From Actinomycetes bacterium (lineage in GTDB: Bacteria > Actinomycetota > Actinomycetes > Mycobacteriales > Mycobacteriaceae), in NCBI GenBank assembly GCA_023404955.1, contig JAEXZY010000038.1:39269-103268 (forward strand): a stretch of DNA of 64,000 nt. Direction: 5' to 3'. Numbering within the stretch: position 1 is the stretch's first letter; each line of letters starts with the position of its first letter. The notes beneath the pieces were generated by a model. The model saw only the letters and a program-made list of their open reading frames with translations. It had not been told where the DNA came from and made no database searches. This document shows, piece by piece, positions 32,953-41,421 of this stretch. The position numbers and the translations under genes were made by a program.

Positions 32953-33264
32953 CTAGCTCGTCGGCGGCTCGAAGGGCACGTCGGGATGATCACGGTGCCA
33001 TTCGATGTTCTTCCGCACGACTTTGCGGTGCCGGAACGTGATCCACGCGAACCCGGCAGCGGCGAGAACCACGGCCAGGATCACGGCGATCACCCCGGTG
33101 GTCCGCGACCCGTTGGCGAACGAGAACAGGCCGATGACCAGGGACAGCACTCCGAGTCCGATACCGATGAGACCCAGGGCGTTCTTGCCCGCCTTCATCG
33201 TCTCGCCGGAGTACTGGCGATAGGTCCGGGAGTGGTCGACGGGATCTTTCGATGTATCTGGCAT
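32953..33264 (-). CDS. UsfY-like membrane protein
   Basis: 103 aa from ATG 33264, GAGGAG upstream. N-terminal DPVDHSRTYRQYSGE, two helices (LGLIGIGLGVLSLVIGLFSF and VIAVILAVVLAAAGFAWI) and a C-terminus FRHRKVVRKNIEWHRDHPDV. From memory this matches mycobacterial UsfY, a SigF-linked protein of unknown function. It lies 25 bases after the FMN reductase gene and is probably driven by the same SigF-like promoter (33923-33947). Confidence 0.75.
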   Translation of the reverse strand: MPDTSKDPVDHSRTYRQYSGETMKAGKNALGLIGIGLGVLSLVIGLFSFANGSRTTGVIAVILAVVLAAAGFAWITFRHRKVVRKNIEWHRDHPDVPFEPPTS

Positions 33265-33289
33265 GTGCGCTCCTCTCACAGTCTGGGCG

Positions 33290-33913
33290 TCACTCGACGG
33301 GCGGGTACGGGGACTGCCGTAGCGCCCGGGCGAGGTGCGCGGCGTTACGCGCGACCATGGCATTGGTCGACGCGGTGGCCTCGGGCACCTCATCGAGTTC
33401 TTTGTAGTCAGTGGAATTCATAGCGGGACCATTCCAGTAGGTCGATCCCTGCGCAGGAATGGTGTACCCGATGTCGTTGAGCGACTGGAACATGTCCGCG
33501 GCGATCTTGTGTGCGCCGTCCTCGTTGCCGACCACCGCGACGATCGCCACCTTGCCGAACATCGCCGGCCGGCCCTGCTCGTCCTTGTTCGACAGTTCGG
33601 CGTCCAACCGCTCCAGCACACGCTGTGCGACCGACGAGGCGTGGCCCACCCAGGTGGGCGTGCTCAGCAGCAGGATGTCCGCGTCGAGGAGCTTCGTCCG
33701 GATCTGCGGCCACTGGTCGCTGTCGCCCATGTCGGCCTCGGTGCCGGGTGCGATGTTGTAGTCCACGCAGCGGACCGACTCGCAGGCCACGTCCTGCGTA
33801 CCGAGCATGTCGAACACGTGCTGCGCGATCAACTCGCTGCTCGACTCCGCCGGACTCGGTTTCAGGCTGCACACCAGCGCGAGGGCGCGCAGCGATGTAT
33901 CACTTTCAGCCAT
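33290..33913 (-). CDS. NADPH-dependent FMN reductase / flavodoxin-like protein
   Basis: 207 aa. Flavodoxin-fold: LRALALVCSLKPSPAESSSE (phosphate loop), ADILLLSTPTWVGHASSVAQ, VAIVAVVGNEDGAHKIAADM. Reduces FMN or quinones with NAD(P)H in the cytosol. First gene of a SigF-type operon with the UsfY-like gene; the promoter matches consensus exactly. Confidence 0.88.
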   Translation of the reverse strand: MAESDTSLRALALVCSLKPSPAESSSELIAQHVFDMLGTQDVACESVRCVDYNIAPGTEADMGDSDQWPQIRTKLLDADILLLSTPTWVGHASSVAQRVLERLDAELSNKDEQGRPAMFGKVAIVAVVGNEDGAHKIAADMFQSLNDIGYTIPAQGSTYWNGPAMNSTDYKELDEVPEATASTNAMVARNAAHLARALRQSPYPPVE

Positions 33914-33922
33914 GGTCGAGCG

Positions 33923-33947
33923 ATACCCGAGGCCCTACCCGCCAAAC
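33923..33947 (-). promoter_or_regulatory. SigF-like promoter of the FMN reductase/UsfY operon
   Basis: Minus strand: GTTT, 15 bases, GGGTAT, exactly the mycobacterial SigF consensus; the -10 ends 9 bases before the ATG, so the message is nearly leaderless. Confidence 0.75.
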
Positions 33948-33988
33948 GGCCGACGCTCACCGGTCACAACTCAGTCATCGTTGGTGTG

Positions 33989-34014
33989 GGTTTGGTTCCT
34001 GGCCGTCCGGGCAT
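33989..34014 (+). promoter_or_regulatory. SigF-like promoter of the small acidic protein
   Basis: GGTTT, 15 bases, GGGCAT: one mismatch in the -10 element. Twenty-seven bases before the start codon and divergent from the FMN reductase promoter. Confidence 0.55.
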
Positions 34015-34041
34015 GCCGTGCGGACCCGATCAGGAGGAAGC

Positions 34042-34227
34042 ATGAGCAATCCGGAGTCCGAGAAGGCCGAATCCGACGTCGAGCCCGATCCCAAGGTGGC
34101 CGGCTCACGCGCCAGCGAAGACGACGACGACGACCAGGCCGAGGGCCCCTACGTGGGGCGCGCGGGATCGGACGACGACATCGACACCCAGGAGTCCGGC
34201 GCCGAGGCGCGGGCCCAGCAGGACTAA
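34042..34227 (+). CDS. Small acidic protein
   Basis: 61 aa, strong AGGAGGAAG ribosome site. Rich in Glu/Asp/Ser/Gln (EDDDDDQAEGPYVGRAG), no hydrophobic core, so probably disordered. Unrecognised family. The SigF-like promoter and position suggest a stress-induced protein. Its stop overlaps the convergent hydrolase stop by four bases. Confidence 0.7.
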   Translation: MSNPESEKAESDVEPDPKVAGSRASEDDDDDQAEGPYVGRAGSDDDIDTQESGAEARAQQD

Positions 34228-35117
34228 CGCGTCCCGACGCGCACGACGTGCTCGGCGATCTGCGCGTACACCCGTTCCGTGACGGCCGCGGCCCCGCTCA
34301 TGATGTTGTAACCGTGATCCACGCCGGCCACCTCGATGTAGTCCACCAGCGACCCCGCCGCGGCCAGCCTGTCGGCGTACCACCGCGCCTCGTCGCGCAG
34401 CCGGTCGTACTCCGCGGTCACCACCACCGCGGGCGCGATACCGACGATGTCGTCGGCGTTGGCGCCCCAGGCGGGCGAGACCAACCGGTCGCGGCGCCGG
34501 GACCGGTCCGGGGTGTAAGCATTGTCGAACACCTGCCCCATCCACGGCTTCATCACCGCCCGCGCACCGAGGGGTGACGGCTTGTCCCCCACCGCGGTGA
34601 CGAGGTCCAGCGGCGGGTAGTGCAACACCTGCAATCCGATCTGCGGACCGTCGTTCTCGAGTGCCTGGCGCGCTGCCGCGGCGGCGAGGTTTCCGCCTGC
34701 GCTCTGCCCGCCCACCGACAACCGTGCAGAGTCCCACTCTCGCGCCGCATCGGCGGCCCAGCACACAACGTCGTAGATCTGTTCTGCCGCAACGGGAAAG
34801 CGATGTCGCGGGGCGAGCAGGTAGTCGGTGTTGACGACCACGACGCCCGCCGCCTCGGCCAGATACCGGCACCATGGATCGTCCTGCTCGCGGTGGCCCA
34901 CCACGAATCCCCCACCGTGGATGTTGACGTACACCGGCGGACGATGCACCCGCGGGTCCGGCCGATACACGGTCGCGGCAACCGGACCGTGCCGGGTGGG
35001 AACGCTGACCAGCGACGTCCGCCCCGCGATGTCGGGAAACCGCACCGCCGACTTCGGGGCGGGGTTGATCGTCGCAGCGAACAATCGCGCCAGCGGATCG
35101 GTGAACAGATGATGCAC
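34224..35117 (-). CDS. HSL-type alpha/beta hydrolase (LipH/LipN-like)
   Basis: 297 aa. HGGGFVVGHRE oxyanion motif, nucleophile GQSAGG, acid in AEYDRLRDEARWYADRL, His in VAGVDHGYNIM. The hormone-sensitive-lipase family in mycobacteria hydrolyses short acyl esters. Fifteen bases after the SDR gene, so likely one operon with it. Confidence 0.88.
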   Translation of the reverse strand: MHHLFTDPLARLFAATINPAPKSAVRFPDIAGRTSLVSVPTRHGPVAATVYRPDPRVHRPPVYVNIHGGGFVVGHREQDDPWCRYLAEAAGVVVVNTDYLLAPRHRFPVAAEQIYDVVCWAADAAREWDSARLSVGGQSAGGNLAAAAARQALENDGPQIGLQVLHYPPLDLVTAVGDKPSPLGARAVMKPWMGQVFDNAYTPDRSRRRDRLVSPAWGANADDIVGIAPAVVVTAEYDRLRDEARWYADRLAAAGSLVDYIEVAGVDHGYNIMSGAAAVTERVYAQIAEHVVRVGTR

Positions 35118-35132
35118 GATGAGTCCTTCCAG

Positions 35133-35894
35133 TCAGGCCGCCGCGAATCCGCCGTCGACGGACAGGATTGCGCCGTGGATGTTGGAGGCGTGAAGTCCGG
35201 CGAGGAACAGGACCGCGTCGGCCACCTCGTCGATGGTGCTCATCCGGTGCGACGGTACCCGGGCCAGCACCGGATTGACTGCGTCACCGAACTCCACCAT
35301 GCGGTCGGTGGCGATCGGGCCGGGCGCCACCGCGTTCACCCGCACACCCGACGGCCCGTACTCGTCGGCCCACGATTTCGTCAGTAGGTGCACACTTGCC
35401 TTGGTCGCACCGTAGAGCGCTGAGCCCGAGGCGCCGAACAGTCCGCTGATCGAACCGATGTTCACGATGGCACCGTGGCCTCGCTGCGCCATTGCCGGCG
35501 CGAGGCGGCCCGTCAGCAGGAACGGAGCGGTGACGCTCACGGCGAAGGCGTCGTTGATCTCCTGCGCGGTCACGTCCGCCGTCGGCGCCGGAAACACCAG
35601 TGTGGCAACGTTGTTGACGAGGATGTCGGGCACCCCGCCGAGCGCCTCGATGGCTCCGGACGCCACCTCCGCAGCCGCCCGTGCGGGGTCAGCGAAGTCG
35701 GCAACGATGAAATCGGCTCGTCCGCCCGAGGACCGGATGCGCGCGACGACCTCCTCACCGCGGCTGCGGGTCCGTCCGGTGATCACGACGTGCGCGCCGG
35801 CGGCCGCCAATGTCGCCGCGATACCGGCACCCAAGCCTGACGTCGAGCCGGTCACCACAGCGGTGCGGCCGATCAGGTCGGTTGATGTGGTCAT
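35133..35894 (-). CDS. Short-chain dehydrogenase/reductase
   Basis: 253 aa from ATG 35894 (ATG 35906 also in frame). Rossmann motif TGSTSGLGAG, NNVA, catalytic Ser in GSISG and YGATK, then VNAVAPGPIATDRM. NAD(P)-dependent. Placed 22 bases after the hydrolase gene 35917-36930; the three minus-strand genes 34224-36930 look like one operon under the LysR regulator. Confidence 0.9.
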   Translation of the reverse strand: MTTSTDLIGRTAVVTGSTSGLGAGIAATLAAAGAHVVITGRTRSRGEEVVARIRSSGGRADFIVADFADPARAAAEVASGAIEALGGVPDILVNNVATLVFPAPTADVTAQEINDAFAVSVTAPFLLTGRLAPAMAQRGHGAIVNIGSISGLFGASGSALYGATKASVHLLTKSWADEYGPSGVRVNAVAPGPIATDRMVEFGDAVNPVLARVPSHRMSTIDEVADAVLFLAGLHASNIHGAILSVDGGFAAA

Positions 35895-35916
35895 GGTGTT
35901 TCTCATTTCTCTCGTG

Positions 35917-36930
35917 TCACTGTCGGACCACGTCGGCGATCGCCGACGCGAAGTCGCGGGGCGCTTCCTGCGGCACGTTGTGACCGATGCCGTCGAGGAC
36001 GCGATGCTGGTAGCGGCCGGTGTAGAGCTTTCGGTAGGCGGCGCCGCTCTTGGCGGGGCCGTCGAAGTCGGAGCTGATCGTGATGGTGGGCACGGTGATC
36101 GCCGGCATGGCGGCCAGGCGCCGTTCATCGTCGTCGTACCGGGCTTCTCCCTCCGCCAGGCTGAGGCGCCACCGGTAGTTGTGGATGACGATGTCGACAT
36201 GATCGGGATTGGTGAATGCGGCAGCCGACAGGTCGTAGGTGGAGTCGTCGAAGTGCCACAGCGGGGAGGCGTTGCGCCAGATGAGTTCGTTGAATTCCGC
36301 TGTGTTCTGGCGATATCCGCGCTCACCGCGCTCCGTGGCGAAGTAGTACTGATACCACCAGCCGTACTCGGCCTGCGGTGGGAGCGGCGCCAGGTTGGCT
36401 TCGCGGTTGACGATGATGTAGCCGCTGACCGCGACCAGCCCCGCGCATCGGTTCGGCCACAGTGCGGCAACGACATTGGCGGTGCGCCCGCCCCAGTCAT
36501 ACCCGCCGAGGATGGCCGAGGGAATGTTCAGCGCATCCATCAGCGCGATGACGTCATGCGCCAGCGCGGCCTGCTGTCCGTTGCGCACGGTGCGATCGGA
36601 CAGGAAGCGGGTGCTGCCGAAGCCACGCAGATACGGCACGATGACGCGGAAACCCTGCCCGGCCAGGGTCGCGGTCACGTCGGCGTAGCTGTGGATGTCG
36701 TAGGGCCACCCGTGCAACAGGATGACGGGTTGACCGTCTCGCGGGCCCGCGTCGACGTAGCCGACGTCGAGATCGCCGGCGGCGATCTGCCGGACGGGAC
36801 CGAGCACGTGGGCCGGGGCGGATGGCGGGGTCGCAGCCGCCGGGGTCGACGAACACGCGGCCAGGGTGGCCGCCCCCGCCGCGGCCGTCATCAGGAATCC
36901 GAACTGCCGCCTGCTCACACCGTCGCTCAT
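35917..36930 (-). CDS. Exported alpha/beta hydrolase (epoxide-hydrolase-like)
   Basis: 337 aa from ATG 36930, giving a Tat-type signal (SRRQFGFLMTAAAGAATLAAC) with lipobox LAAC. Catalytic motifs: LLHGWPYDIHSY, nucleophile in GGYDWGGRT (Asp, as in epoxide hydrolases and dehalogenases), His in GIGHNVPQEAP. Folded cytosolically, exported by Tat and probably lipid-anchored. Divergent from the LysR gene. Confidence 0.85.
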   Translation of the reverse strand: MSDGVSRRQFGFLMTAAAGAATLAACSSTPAAATPPSAPAHVLGPVRQIAAGDLDVGYVDAGPRDGQPVILLHGWPYDIHSYADVTATLAGQGFRVIVPYLRGFGSTRFLSDRTVRNGQQAALAHDVIALMDALNIPSAILGGYDWGGRTANVVAALWPNRCAGLVAVSGYIIVNREANLAPLPPQAEYGWWYQYYFATERGERGYRQNTAEFNELIWRNASPLWHFDDSTYDLSAAAFTNPDHVDIVIHNYRWRLSLAEGEARYDDDERRLAAMPAITVPTITISSDFDGPAKSGAAYRKLYTGRYQHRVLDGIGHNVPQEAPRDFASAIADVVRQ

Positions 36931-36987
36931 GCATCCATGACAGCTCAGTCCAGCCATCAATGCCAACGATCGTTATTGATCATGCTC

Positions 36988-37002
36988 ATCTATAGAACAG
37001 AT
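36988..37002 (+). promoter_or_regulatory. LysR-type binding box
   Basis: ATCT-N7-AGAT, a T-N11-A motif, between the divergent hydrolase (36930) and LysR (37014) starts, 11 bases before the LysR ATG. Typical autoregulatory site. Confidence 0.55.
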
Positions 37003-37013
37003 ATGTTGGCGGT

Positions 37014-37901
37014 ATGGAGTTCCGTCAGCTCGAACACTTCCTCGCCGTCGCCGGCGAGATGAGCTTCACGCGCGCCGCCGAACGCGCGCACGTTGTGCAG
37101 TCGGCGCTGTCGACGTCGGTGGCCAAGCTGGAACGCGAACTCGGGGTGCCCCTGTTCGACCGCTCCCGCCAGCAGATCAGCCTCACCCCGGCCGGAGAAC
37201 GATTCCAGGCTCACGCCCACGATGTGCTGCGCGCCGGCAGGGTAGCCGTGGACTCCGTCGGGGAGTTCCGCGGGATGCTGATGGGCACCGTCGAATTCGG
37301 ATCACTCATCGCGTTCGGTCCGCTGGACGTCGCGCGGGCTCTCGGCGAGTTCCATCGCCGACATCCCCATGTTCGACTTCGGTTGCGGCTGAGTCAGACC
37401 GGCGCTTCGTCGTATCTGTCCGCGCTGCTCGAGGGGTCACTGGACCTCGCGCTGGTGTCGGTGCCGGACCGCTTCCCCGCGCCATTGACACTGACGAAGC
37501 TGTTCGACGATCCGCTCGTGTTCGTCTGCCGCGACGATCATGCGGTCGCGGGTCGGCGACACGTGTCGGTCGACGACCTGAGCGAGGAGGATCTGGTCGG
37601 ATTTCCTCCGGGGTTCGGTCTGCGCCGCCTCGTCGACGATGCATTCCATGCCGTCGGGCGCCAGGCACGCACGCTCTACGAGGTGCCGGCCGGTTTCCAC
37701 GCCGTCGCCGATCTGGTGCACAACGGCCTCGGCACCGCGTTCATGCCGCGGTCGGAGGCGTCGCGCTTTCCCGCCCTGCGGATGGTGGACCTCACCGAGC
37801 AAGTGCTGTGGACGGTCTACTTGGCGTCAGCGGACGGAGCGCGCATGACACCGCCCGCCGCGCGCTTGGCTCAGATTCTGCTCGACGCGGCGGGCGTCTA
37901 G
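37014..37901 (+). CDS. LysR-family regulator
   Basis: 295 aa. HTH: LEHFLAVAGEMSFTRAAERA, VVQSALSTSVAKLERELGV, PLFDRSRQQISLT. The substrate domain follows from about residue 90. Divergent from the hydrolase-SDR-hydrolase operon and most likely its activator. Confidence 0.92.
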   Translation: MEFRQLEHFLAVAGEMSFTRAAERAHVVQSALSTSVAKLERELGVPLFDRSRQQISLTPAGERFQAHAHDVLRAGRVAVDSVGEFRGMLMGTVEFGSLIAFGPLDVARALGEFHRRHPHVRLRLRLSQTGASSYLSALLEGSLDLALVSVPDRFPAPLTLTKLFDDPLVFVCRDDHAVAGRRHVSVDDLSEEDLVGFPPGFGLRRLVDDAFHAVGRQARTLYEVPAGFHAVADLVHNGLGTAFMPRSEASRFPALRMVDLTEQVLWTVYLASADGARMTPPAARLAQILLDAAGV

Positions 37902-37902
37902 C

Positions 37903-38160
37903 TCAGTGGTTGCGCAGCTCTGAGATGAGCTTGTCCTTGGTGAGCCGCGAATAGCCGCTCAAACCCAGCTCTTTGGCGCGCTGCTTCAACTCCCCGACGC
38001 TCCAGTCGTCGTAGGAACCCGAGCGGCCGCCCTTGCGGCCGACCGCAGAGGCGCCGCGCGCCGCAGCGGCGTTGGCGATGCGGGCCGACTTCTCTTTCGA
38101 GTTCCCCTCACGACGGAGATCCTCGTACATCTTCTCGTTCTTGATCGATGAGTTCGGCAT
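37903..38160 (-). CDS. Rho-N/SAP-like small basic protein (DUF7218-type)
   Basis: 85 aa from ATG 38160 after GGAGGAGG. N-terminal IKNEKMYEDLRREGNSKEKS, Gly/Arg-rich middle (VGRKGGRSGSYDDW), and a C-terminal helix-extended-loop-helix SVGELKQRAKELGLSGYSRL, TKDKLISEL, like the Rho N-terminal/SAP fold. Probably binds nucleic acid. Common in actinobacteria near DNA-repair or stress genes; function unknown. Confidence 0.78.
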   Translation of the reverse strand: MPNSSIKNEKMYEDLRREGNSKEKSARIANAAAARGASAVGRKGGRSGSYDDWSVGELKQRAKELGLSGYSRLTKDKLISELRNH

Positions 38161-38226
38161 CGTGCGAACCTCCTCCGACGTCGTCAATGACGATAGGTTT
38201 TCCGCGCGCGTCAGCCGCCAAACACG

Positions 38227-39249
38227 TCACTTGCCCTTCGCGACCCGACGGATCAGCTGGCGCGTGGCCTTCTCCATCAACTCCTGGGCCTTGTCGAGGT
38301 CACGCATCGTCTCGGCCCGCTTGACCGCCGCAGCGATGGTCAGCCCGTTCTCGTATCCGGCGACCACCCTCGGATCGACGTAGGAGGCCCGCGCGACGGC
38401 GGGCGTGTTCCCCAACTCGCCGGACACCTCCTTCATCACCGCCGACGTCTCGCGCTTGATCGCGGTCTTCGACGTGGGCGGCTTCGCGGCAGCGAACGCC
38501 GTCGCGGCCAGCACGGTGCCGTGCCAGGTCCGCAGATCCTTGACCGTGAACTCCTCACCGACGATCTCTTTGAACCGCGCATTCAGATCGTCGGCCTTGA
38601 CGTCGACCCAGCCACTGTTTCCGCTGCGGCACACCAGGAGTCGCTCGGTGCGCTCGGTGCGGCGCATCAACGACCGCACCGCGCGCACCACCTCGGGATC
38701 GTCGATCTCAACTGTGCGCTGGACCCCGCTTTTGGCCGGATAGTCGAACTCGACCGCGTTCTTCTTCACCGTGACGTGTTCACACAGCAGAGTCGCCAGA
38801 CCGTAGTGCTCGAAATCCTCGGCCGACTGCTCGCCGCCGGCCCGAAAATATCCCCGGTCCAGCAGCTGTAGGGCCAGCGCGAGCACGCGATCACGGGTCA
38901 ATCCGCGGCCGGCCAGATCCCGCGCGATGCGGGATCGCCACTCCGGCAACCGCGTCGAGAGCTCGAGCACCCGGTCGAACTTCTCCTCGGCCCGTTCCTG
39001 CTGCCAGCGCTCGTGGTAGAGATACTGGCGCCGGCCCGCCGCGTCGACGCCGACGGCCTGGATGTGCCCGTTCGGCCGTGGGCTGATCCACACGTTCTTC
39101 CACGCCGGCGGGATCACCAGGTCCTTGATCCGCTGAGCGGTGTCGGGGTCGGCCAGCAGCTCCCCATCGGGCCCGTAGTAGGCGAAGCCCTTGCCGCGCC
39201 GCTTCCGGACGATCCCGGGCGTATCCAGTTTGCTTCGCGCGAGCCGCAT
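38227..39249 (-). CDS. DNA topoisomerase IB (poxvirus-type)
   Basis: 340 aa. N-terminal KLDTPGIVRKRRGKGFAYYG and IPPAWKNVWISP, the bacterial topoisomerase IB signature. The catalytic domain holds DLRTWHGTVLAA (Arg/His), LMRRTERTERLL and the nucleophile Tyr in ARASYVDPRV. Relaxes supercoils by a 3'-phosphotyrosine intermediate without ATP. Not part of a mobile element despite the mechanism shared with integrases. Forty-eight bases follow the dehydrogenase gene. Confidence 0.93.
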   Translation of the reverse strand: MRLARSKLDTPGIVRKRRGKGFAYYGPDGELLADPDTAQRIKDLVIPPAWKNVWISPRPNGHIQAVGVDAAGRRQYLYHERWQQERAEEKFDRVLELSTRLPEWRSRIARDLAGRGLTRDRVLALALQLLDRGYFRAGGEQSAEDFEHYGLATLLCEHVTVKKNAVEFDYPAKSGVQRTVEIDDPEVVRAVRSLMRRTERTERLLVCRSGNSGWVDVKADDLNARFKEIVGEEFTVKDLRTWHGTVLAATAFAAAKPPTSKTAIKRETSAVMKEVSGELGNTPAVARASYVDPRVVAGYENGLTIAAAVKRAETMRDLDKAQELMEKATRQLIRRVAKGK

Positions 39250-39297
39250 CGTGACGCACCCCTTGTTGCCGAACCAGTTGCAGCGCGGGATACCCGC

Positions 39298-40479
39298 TCA
39301 GGGTTGCAGCATCACCTTGACCGCACCGTCCTGCTTCTTCTGGAAGATTTCGTAGGCGTGCGGCGCCTGATCGAGCGGCAGCACGTGTGTCGCGAACGAG
39401 TCGACACCCAACGGATCGGCATCGGTCAACAGCGGCATGATGTCATCGACCCACTTCTTGACGTTGGCCTGACCCATCCGCAACTGAATCTGCTTGTCGA
39501 ACAACGTCAGCATCGGCATCGGGTCGGCCATGCCGCCGTACACGCCGCTGAGTGAGATCGTGCCGCCCCGGCGCACGCAGTCGATCGCCGAGTACAGCGC
39601 GCCGAGCCGGTCGACGCCGGCCTTCTGCATGAACGGTTTCGCGACGAAGTCGGGCAGGAACGCCGCGGCCGTCTGTGCAGCCTGCGCGACGGGCGAGCCG
39701 TGCGCTTCCATCCCCACCGCGTCGATGACCGAATCGGTGCCCCGGCCATCGGTGAGGTCTCGCACGGCGTCACCCACCGAGCCGCTGAGCCCGGCCATGT
39801 CGATGGTCTCGATGCCCCGCGCCGCGGCCCGTGCCAGGCGCTCCGGCACGAGGTCGACCGCGATCACCCGGTGCCCGAGGTGGGTGGCGATGCGCGCTGC
39901 CATATCACCGATCGGACCCAGACCGAGGACGGTCACCGAACCGCCGTCGGGGATGCCGGCGTAGGCGACGCCCTGCCAGGCGGTGGGCAGCACGTCGGAC
40001 AGGTAGACGAACCGCGAATCCGGGGGTCCATCAGACACTTTGATGTGGGTGAACTGAGCCTGCGGGATCCGCAGGTACTCGGCCTGACCGCCAGGCACCT
40101 GCCCGTACAGCTCGGAGTAGCCGAACAGCGCCGCACCCATCCCCTGATCGCGCACCTGCGTGGTCTCACACTGTGTGTACAACGTTCGATCGCACATGAA
40201 GCAGCTCCCGCAGGAGATCTGGAACGGCACCACGACACGGTCGCCGACCGTGAGATTCTGCACGCCCGAACCCACCTCGCGCACCACGCCCATCGCCTCG
40301 TGGCCGAGGATGTCCCCGGTGCTCATGAACGCCCCGAGCACTTCGTAGAGGTGCAGGTCCGAGCCGCAGATGTTGGTGGACGTCACCTCGATGATCGCGT
40401 CCGTCGGTTCCTCGATGCGGGGGTCGTCCACGGTGTCGACGCGCACGTCGCGCCGGCCGTGCCATGTCACTGCCTTCAT
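39298..40479 (-). CDS. Zinc-dependent alcohol dehydrogenase (formaldehyde-dehydrogenase-like)
   Basis: 393 aa. Catalytic zinc Cys/His in STNICGSDLHLYE and GHEAMGVVREVG, structural zinc Cys cluster CGSCFMCDRTLYTQC, NAD-binding GLGPIGDMAARIA. The long C-terminal half with AVGMEAHGS is typical of FdhA-like enzymes. A SigF-like promoter (40490-40514) starts just before the ATG, so it is expected to be stress-induced. Confidence 0.92.
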   Translation of the reverse strand: MKAVTWHGRRDVRVDTVDDPRIEEPTDAIIEVTSTNICGSDLHLYEVLGAFMSTGDILGHEAMGVVREVGSGVQNLTVGDRVVVPFQISCGSCFMCDRTLYTQCETTQVRDQGMGAALFGYSELYGQVPGGQAEYLRIPQAQFTHIKVSDGPPDSRFVYLSDVLPTAWQGVAYAGIPDGGSVTVLGLGPIGDMAARIATHLGHRVIAVDLVPERLARAAARGIETIDMAGLSGSVGDAVRDLTDGRGTDSVIDAVGMEAHGSPVAQAAQTAAAFLPDFVAKPFMQKAGVDRLGALYSAIDCVRRGGTISLSGVYGGMADPMPMLTLFDKQIQLRMGQANVKKWVDDIMPLLTDADPLGVDSFATHVLPLDQAPHAYEIFQKKQDGAVKVMLQP

Positions 40480-40489
40480 GACGCTTGCC

Positions 40490-40514
40490 GTACCCGGGCG
40501 GGTGCGGTTGAAAC
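40490..40514 (-). promoter_or_regulatory. SigF-like promoter of the zinc dehydrogenase
   Basis: Minus strand: GTTT, 15 bases, GGGTAC. The -10 ends 10 bases before the ATG, implying a leaderless or near-leaderless message. Confidence 0.65.
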
Positions 40515-40518
40515 GCGC

Positions 40519-41358
40519 TCAGCCCGGTAGGGTTTCGCCGCCGATCGGGGCGAGCACCTCGCCGCTGTAGTAGGACGAGAGCCGGCCCGCGGCGAAGAAC
40601 ACGTACGACGGCGCGATCTCGTCGGGCTGGGCTGCCCGGCCCATCGGGACCTGTTCCCCGAACGACTCGACCTTTTCGGCCGGCATCGTCGCCGGGATCA
40701 GCGGTGTCCAGACCGGGCCGGGTGCAACGCAATTGACTCTGATGTTGCGTTCGGCGAGCGACTGCGCCAGCGAATACGTCAGTGCGATCACCGCGCCCTT
40801 GGTCGCCGAGTAGTCGATGAGCGATTTGTTGCCGCGCAACCCGTTGATCGAGCCGGTGTTGATGATCGCCGAACCGTCGGGCAGGTGCGTAAGTGCCGCC
40901 TTGGTGACGTGGAAGAAGCTGTCGATGTTGACCGCGAAGGTGCGTCGCCACTGCTCGTCGCTGATCTCTGTCAGATCGGACACCGGTGACTGGAAGGCGA
41001 CGTTGTTGACGACGATGTCCAGTCCGCCGAGTTGGGTGACGGTCTCCTCGACCACGGAGCGGCAGTGCGCGGGATCGGCCAGATCACCGGGCAGCTGGAT
41101 TGCCTGCCGGCCCGCCGCCTCGACGAGTGACACCGTGTGCGCGGCGTCCTCGCGTTCGGAGAGATAGGCGATCGCGACGTCGGCACCCTCCTTGGCGAAT
41201 GCCACCGCGACCGCCCGCCCGATACCGGAGTCACCGCCGGTGATCAATGCCCGCTTGCCCTCGAGCAGTCCGGTACCGACGTAGTCGTCCATCTCGTCGC
41301 GCGGCCGGTCGGCCATGTCGGCTGTGTCGCCGGGGTAGGGAATCACACCGTCGGGCAT
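40519..41358 (-). CDS. SDR oxidoreductase (YhdF/YdaD general-stress type)
   Basis: 279 aa. An N-terminal extension (PYPGDTADMADRPRDEMDDY) precedes the Rossmann fold ALITGGDSGIGRAVAVAFA, NNVAFQ, GSINGLRGNK and YSATKG. Homologues in Bacillus are general-stress proteins. A SigF-like promoter lies upstream (41397-41421). Confidence 0.9.
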   Translation of the reverse strand: MPDGVIPYPGDTADMADRPRDEMDDYVGTGLLEGKRALITGGDSGIGRAVAVAFAKEGADVAIAYLSEREDAAHTVSLVEAAGRQAIQLPGDLADPAHCRSVVEETVTQLGGLDIVVNNVAFQSPVSDLTEISDEQWRRTFAVNIDSFFHVTKAALTHLPDGSAIINTGSINGLRGNKSLIDYSATKGAVIALTYSLAQSLAERNIRVNCVAPGPVWTPLIPATMPAEKVESFGEQVPMGRAAQPDEIAPSYVFFAAGRLSSYYSGEVLAPIGGETLPG

Positions 41359-41396
41359 CGCGTCTCCTGAAGCTCATCTGCTGTCAGGGCGTCGAC

Positions 41397-41421
41397 GTAC
41401 CCGTGGCCGGGGCCGCGAAAC
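41397..41421 (-). promoter_or_regulatory. SigF-like promoter of the SDR gene
   Basis: Minus strand: GTTT, 15 bases, GGGTAC, 39 bases before the ATG. Confidence 0.65.

Noticed and set aside
35458..37062. 534-codon open frame antisense to the SDR and Tat hydrolase genes
   Set aside because: Both opposite genes have clear catalytic motifs; this frame has none.
38227..39249. Topoisomerase IB gene as a third integrase
   Set aside because: Shares the Tyr mechanism, but the N-terminal signature and SYVDPRV motif identify a chromosomal type IB topoisomerase.
39290..39300. GGGTAT before the topoisomerase IB gene as a SigF promoter
   Set aside because: The -10 matches but no GTTT-like -35 occurs 15-17 bases upstream.
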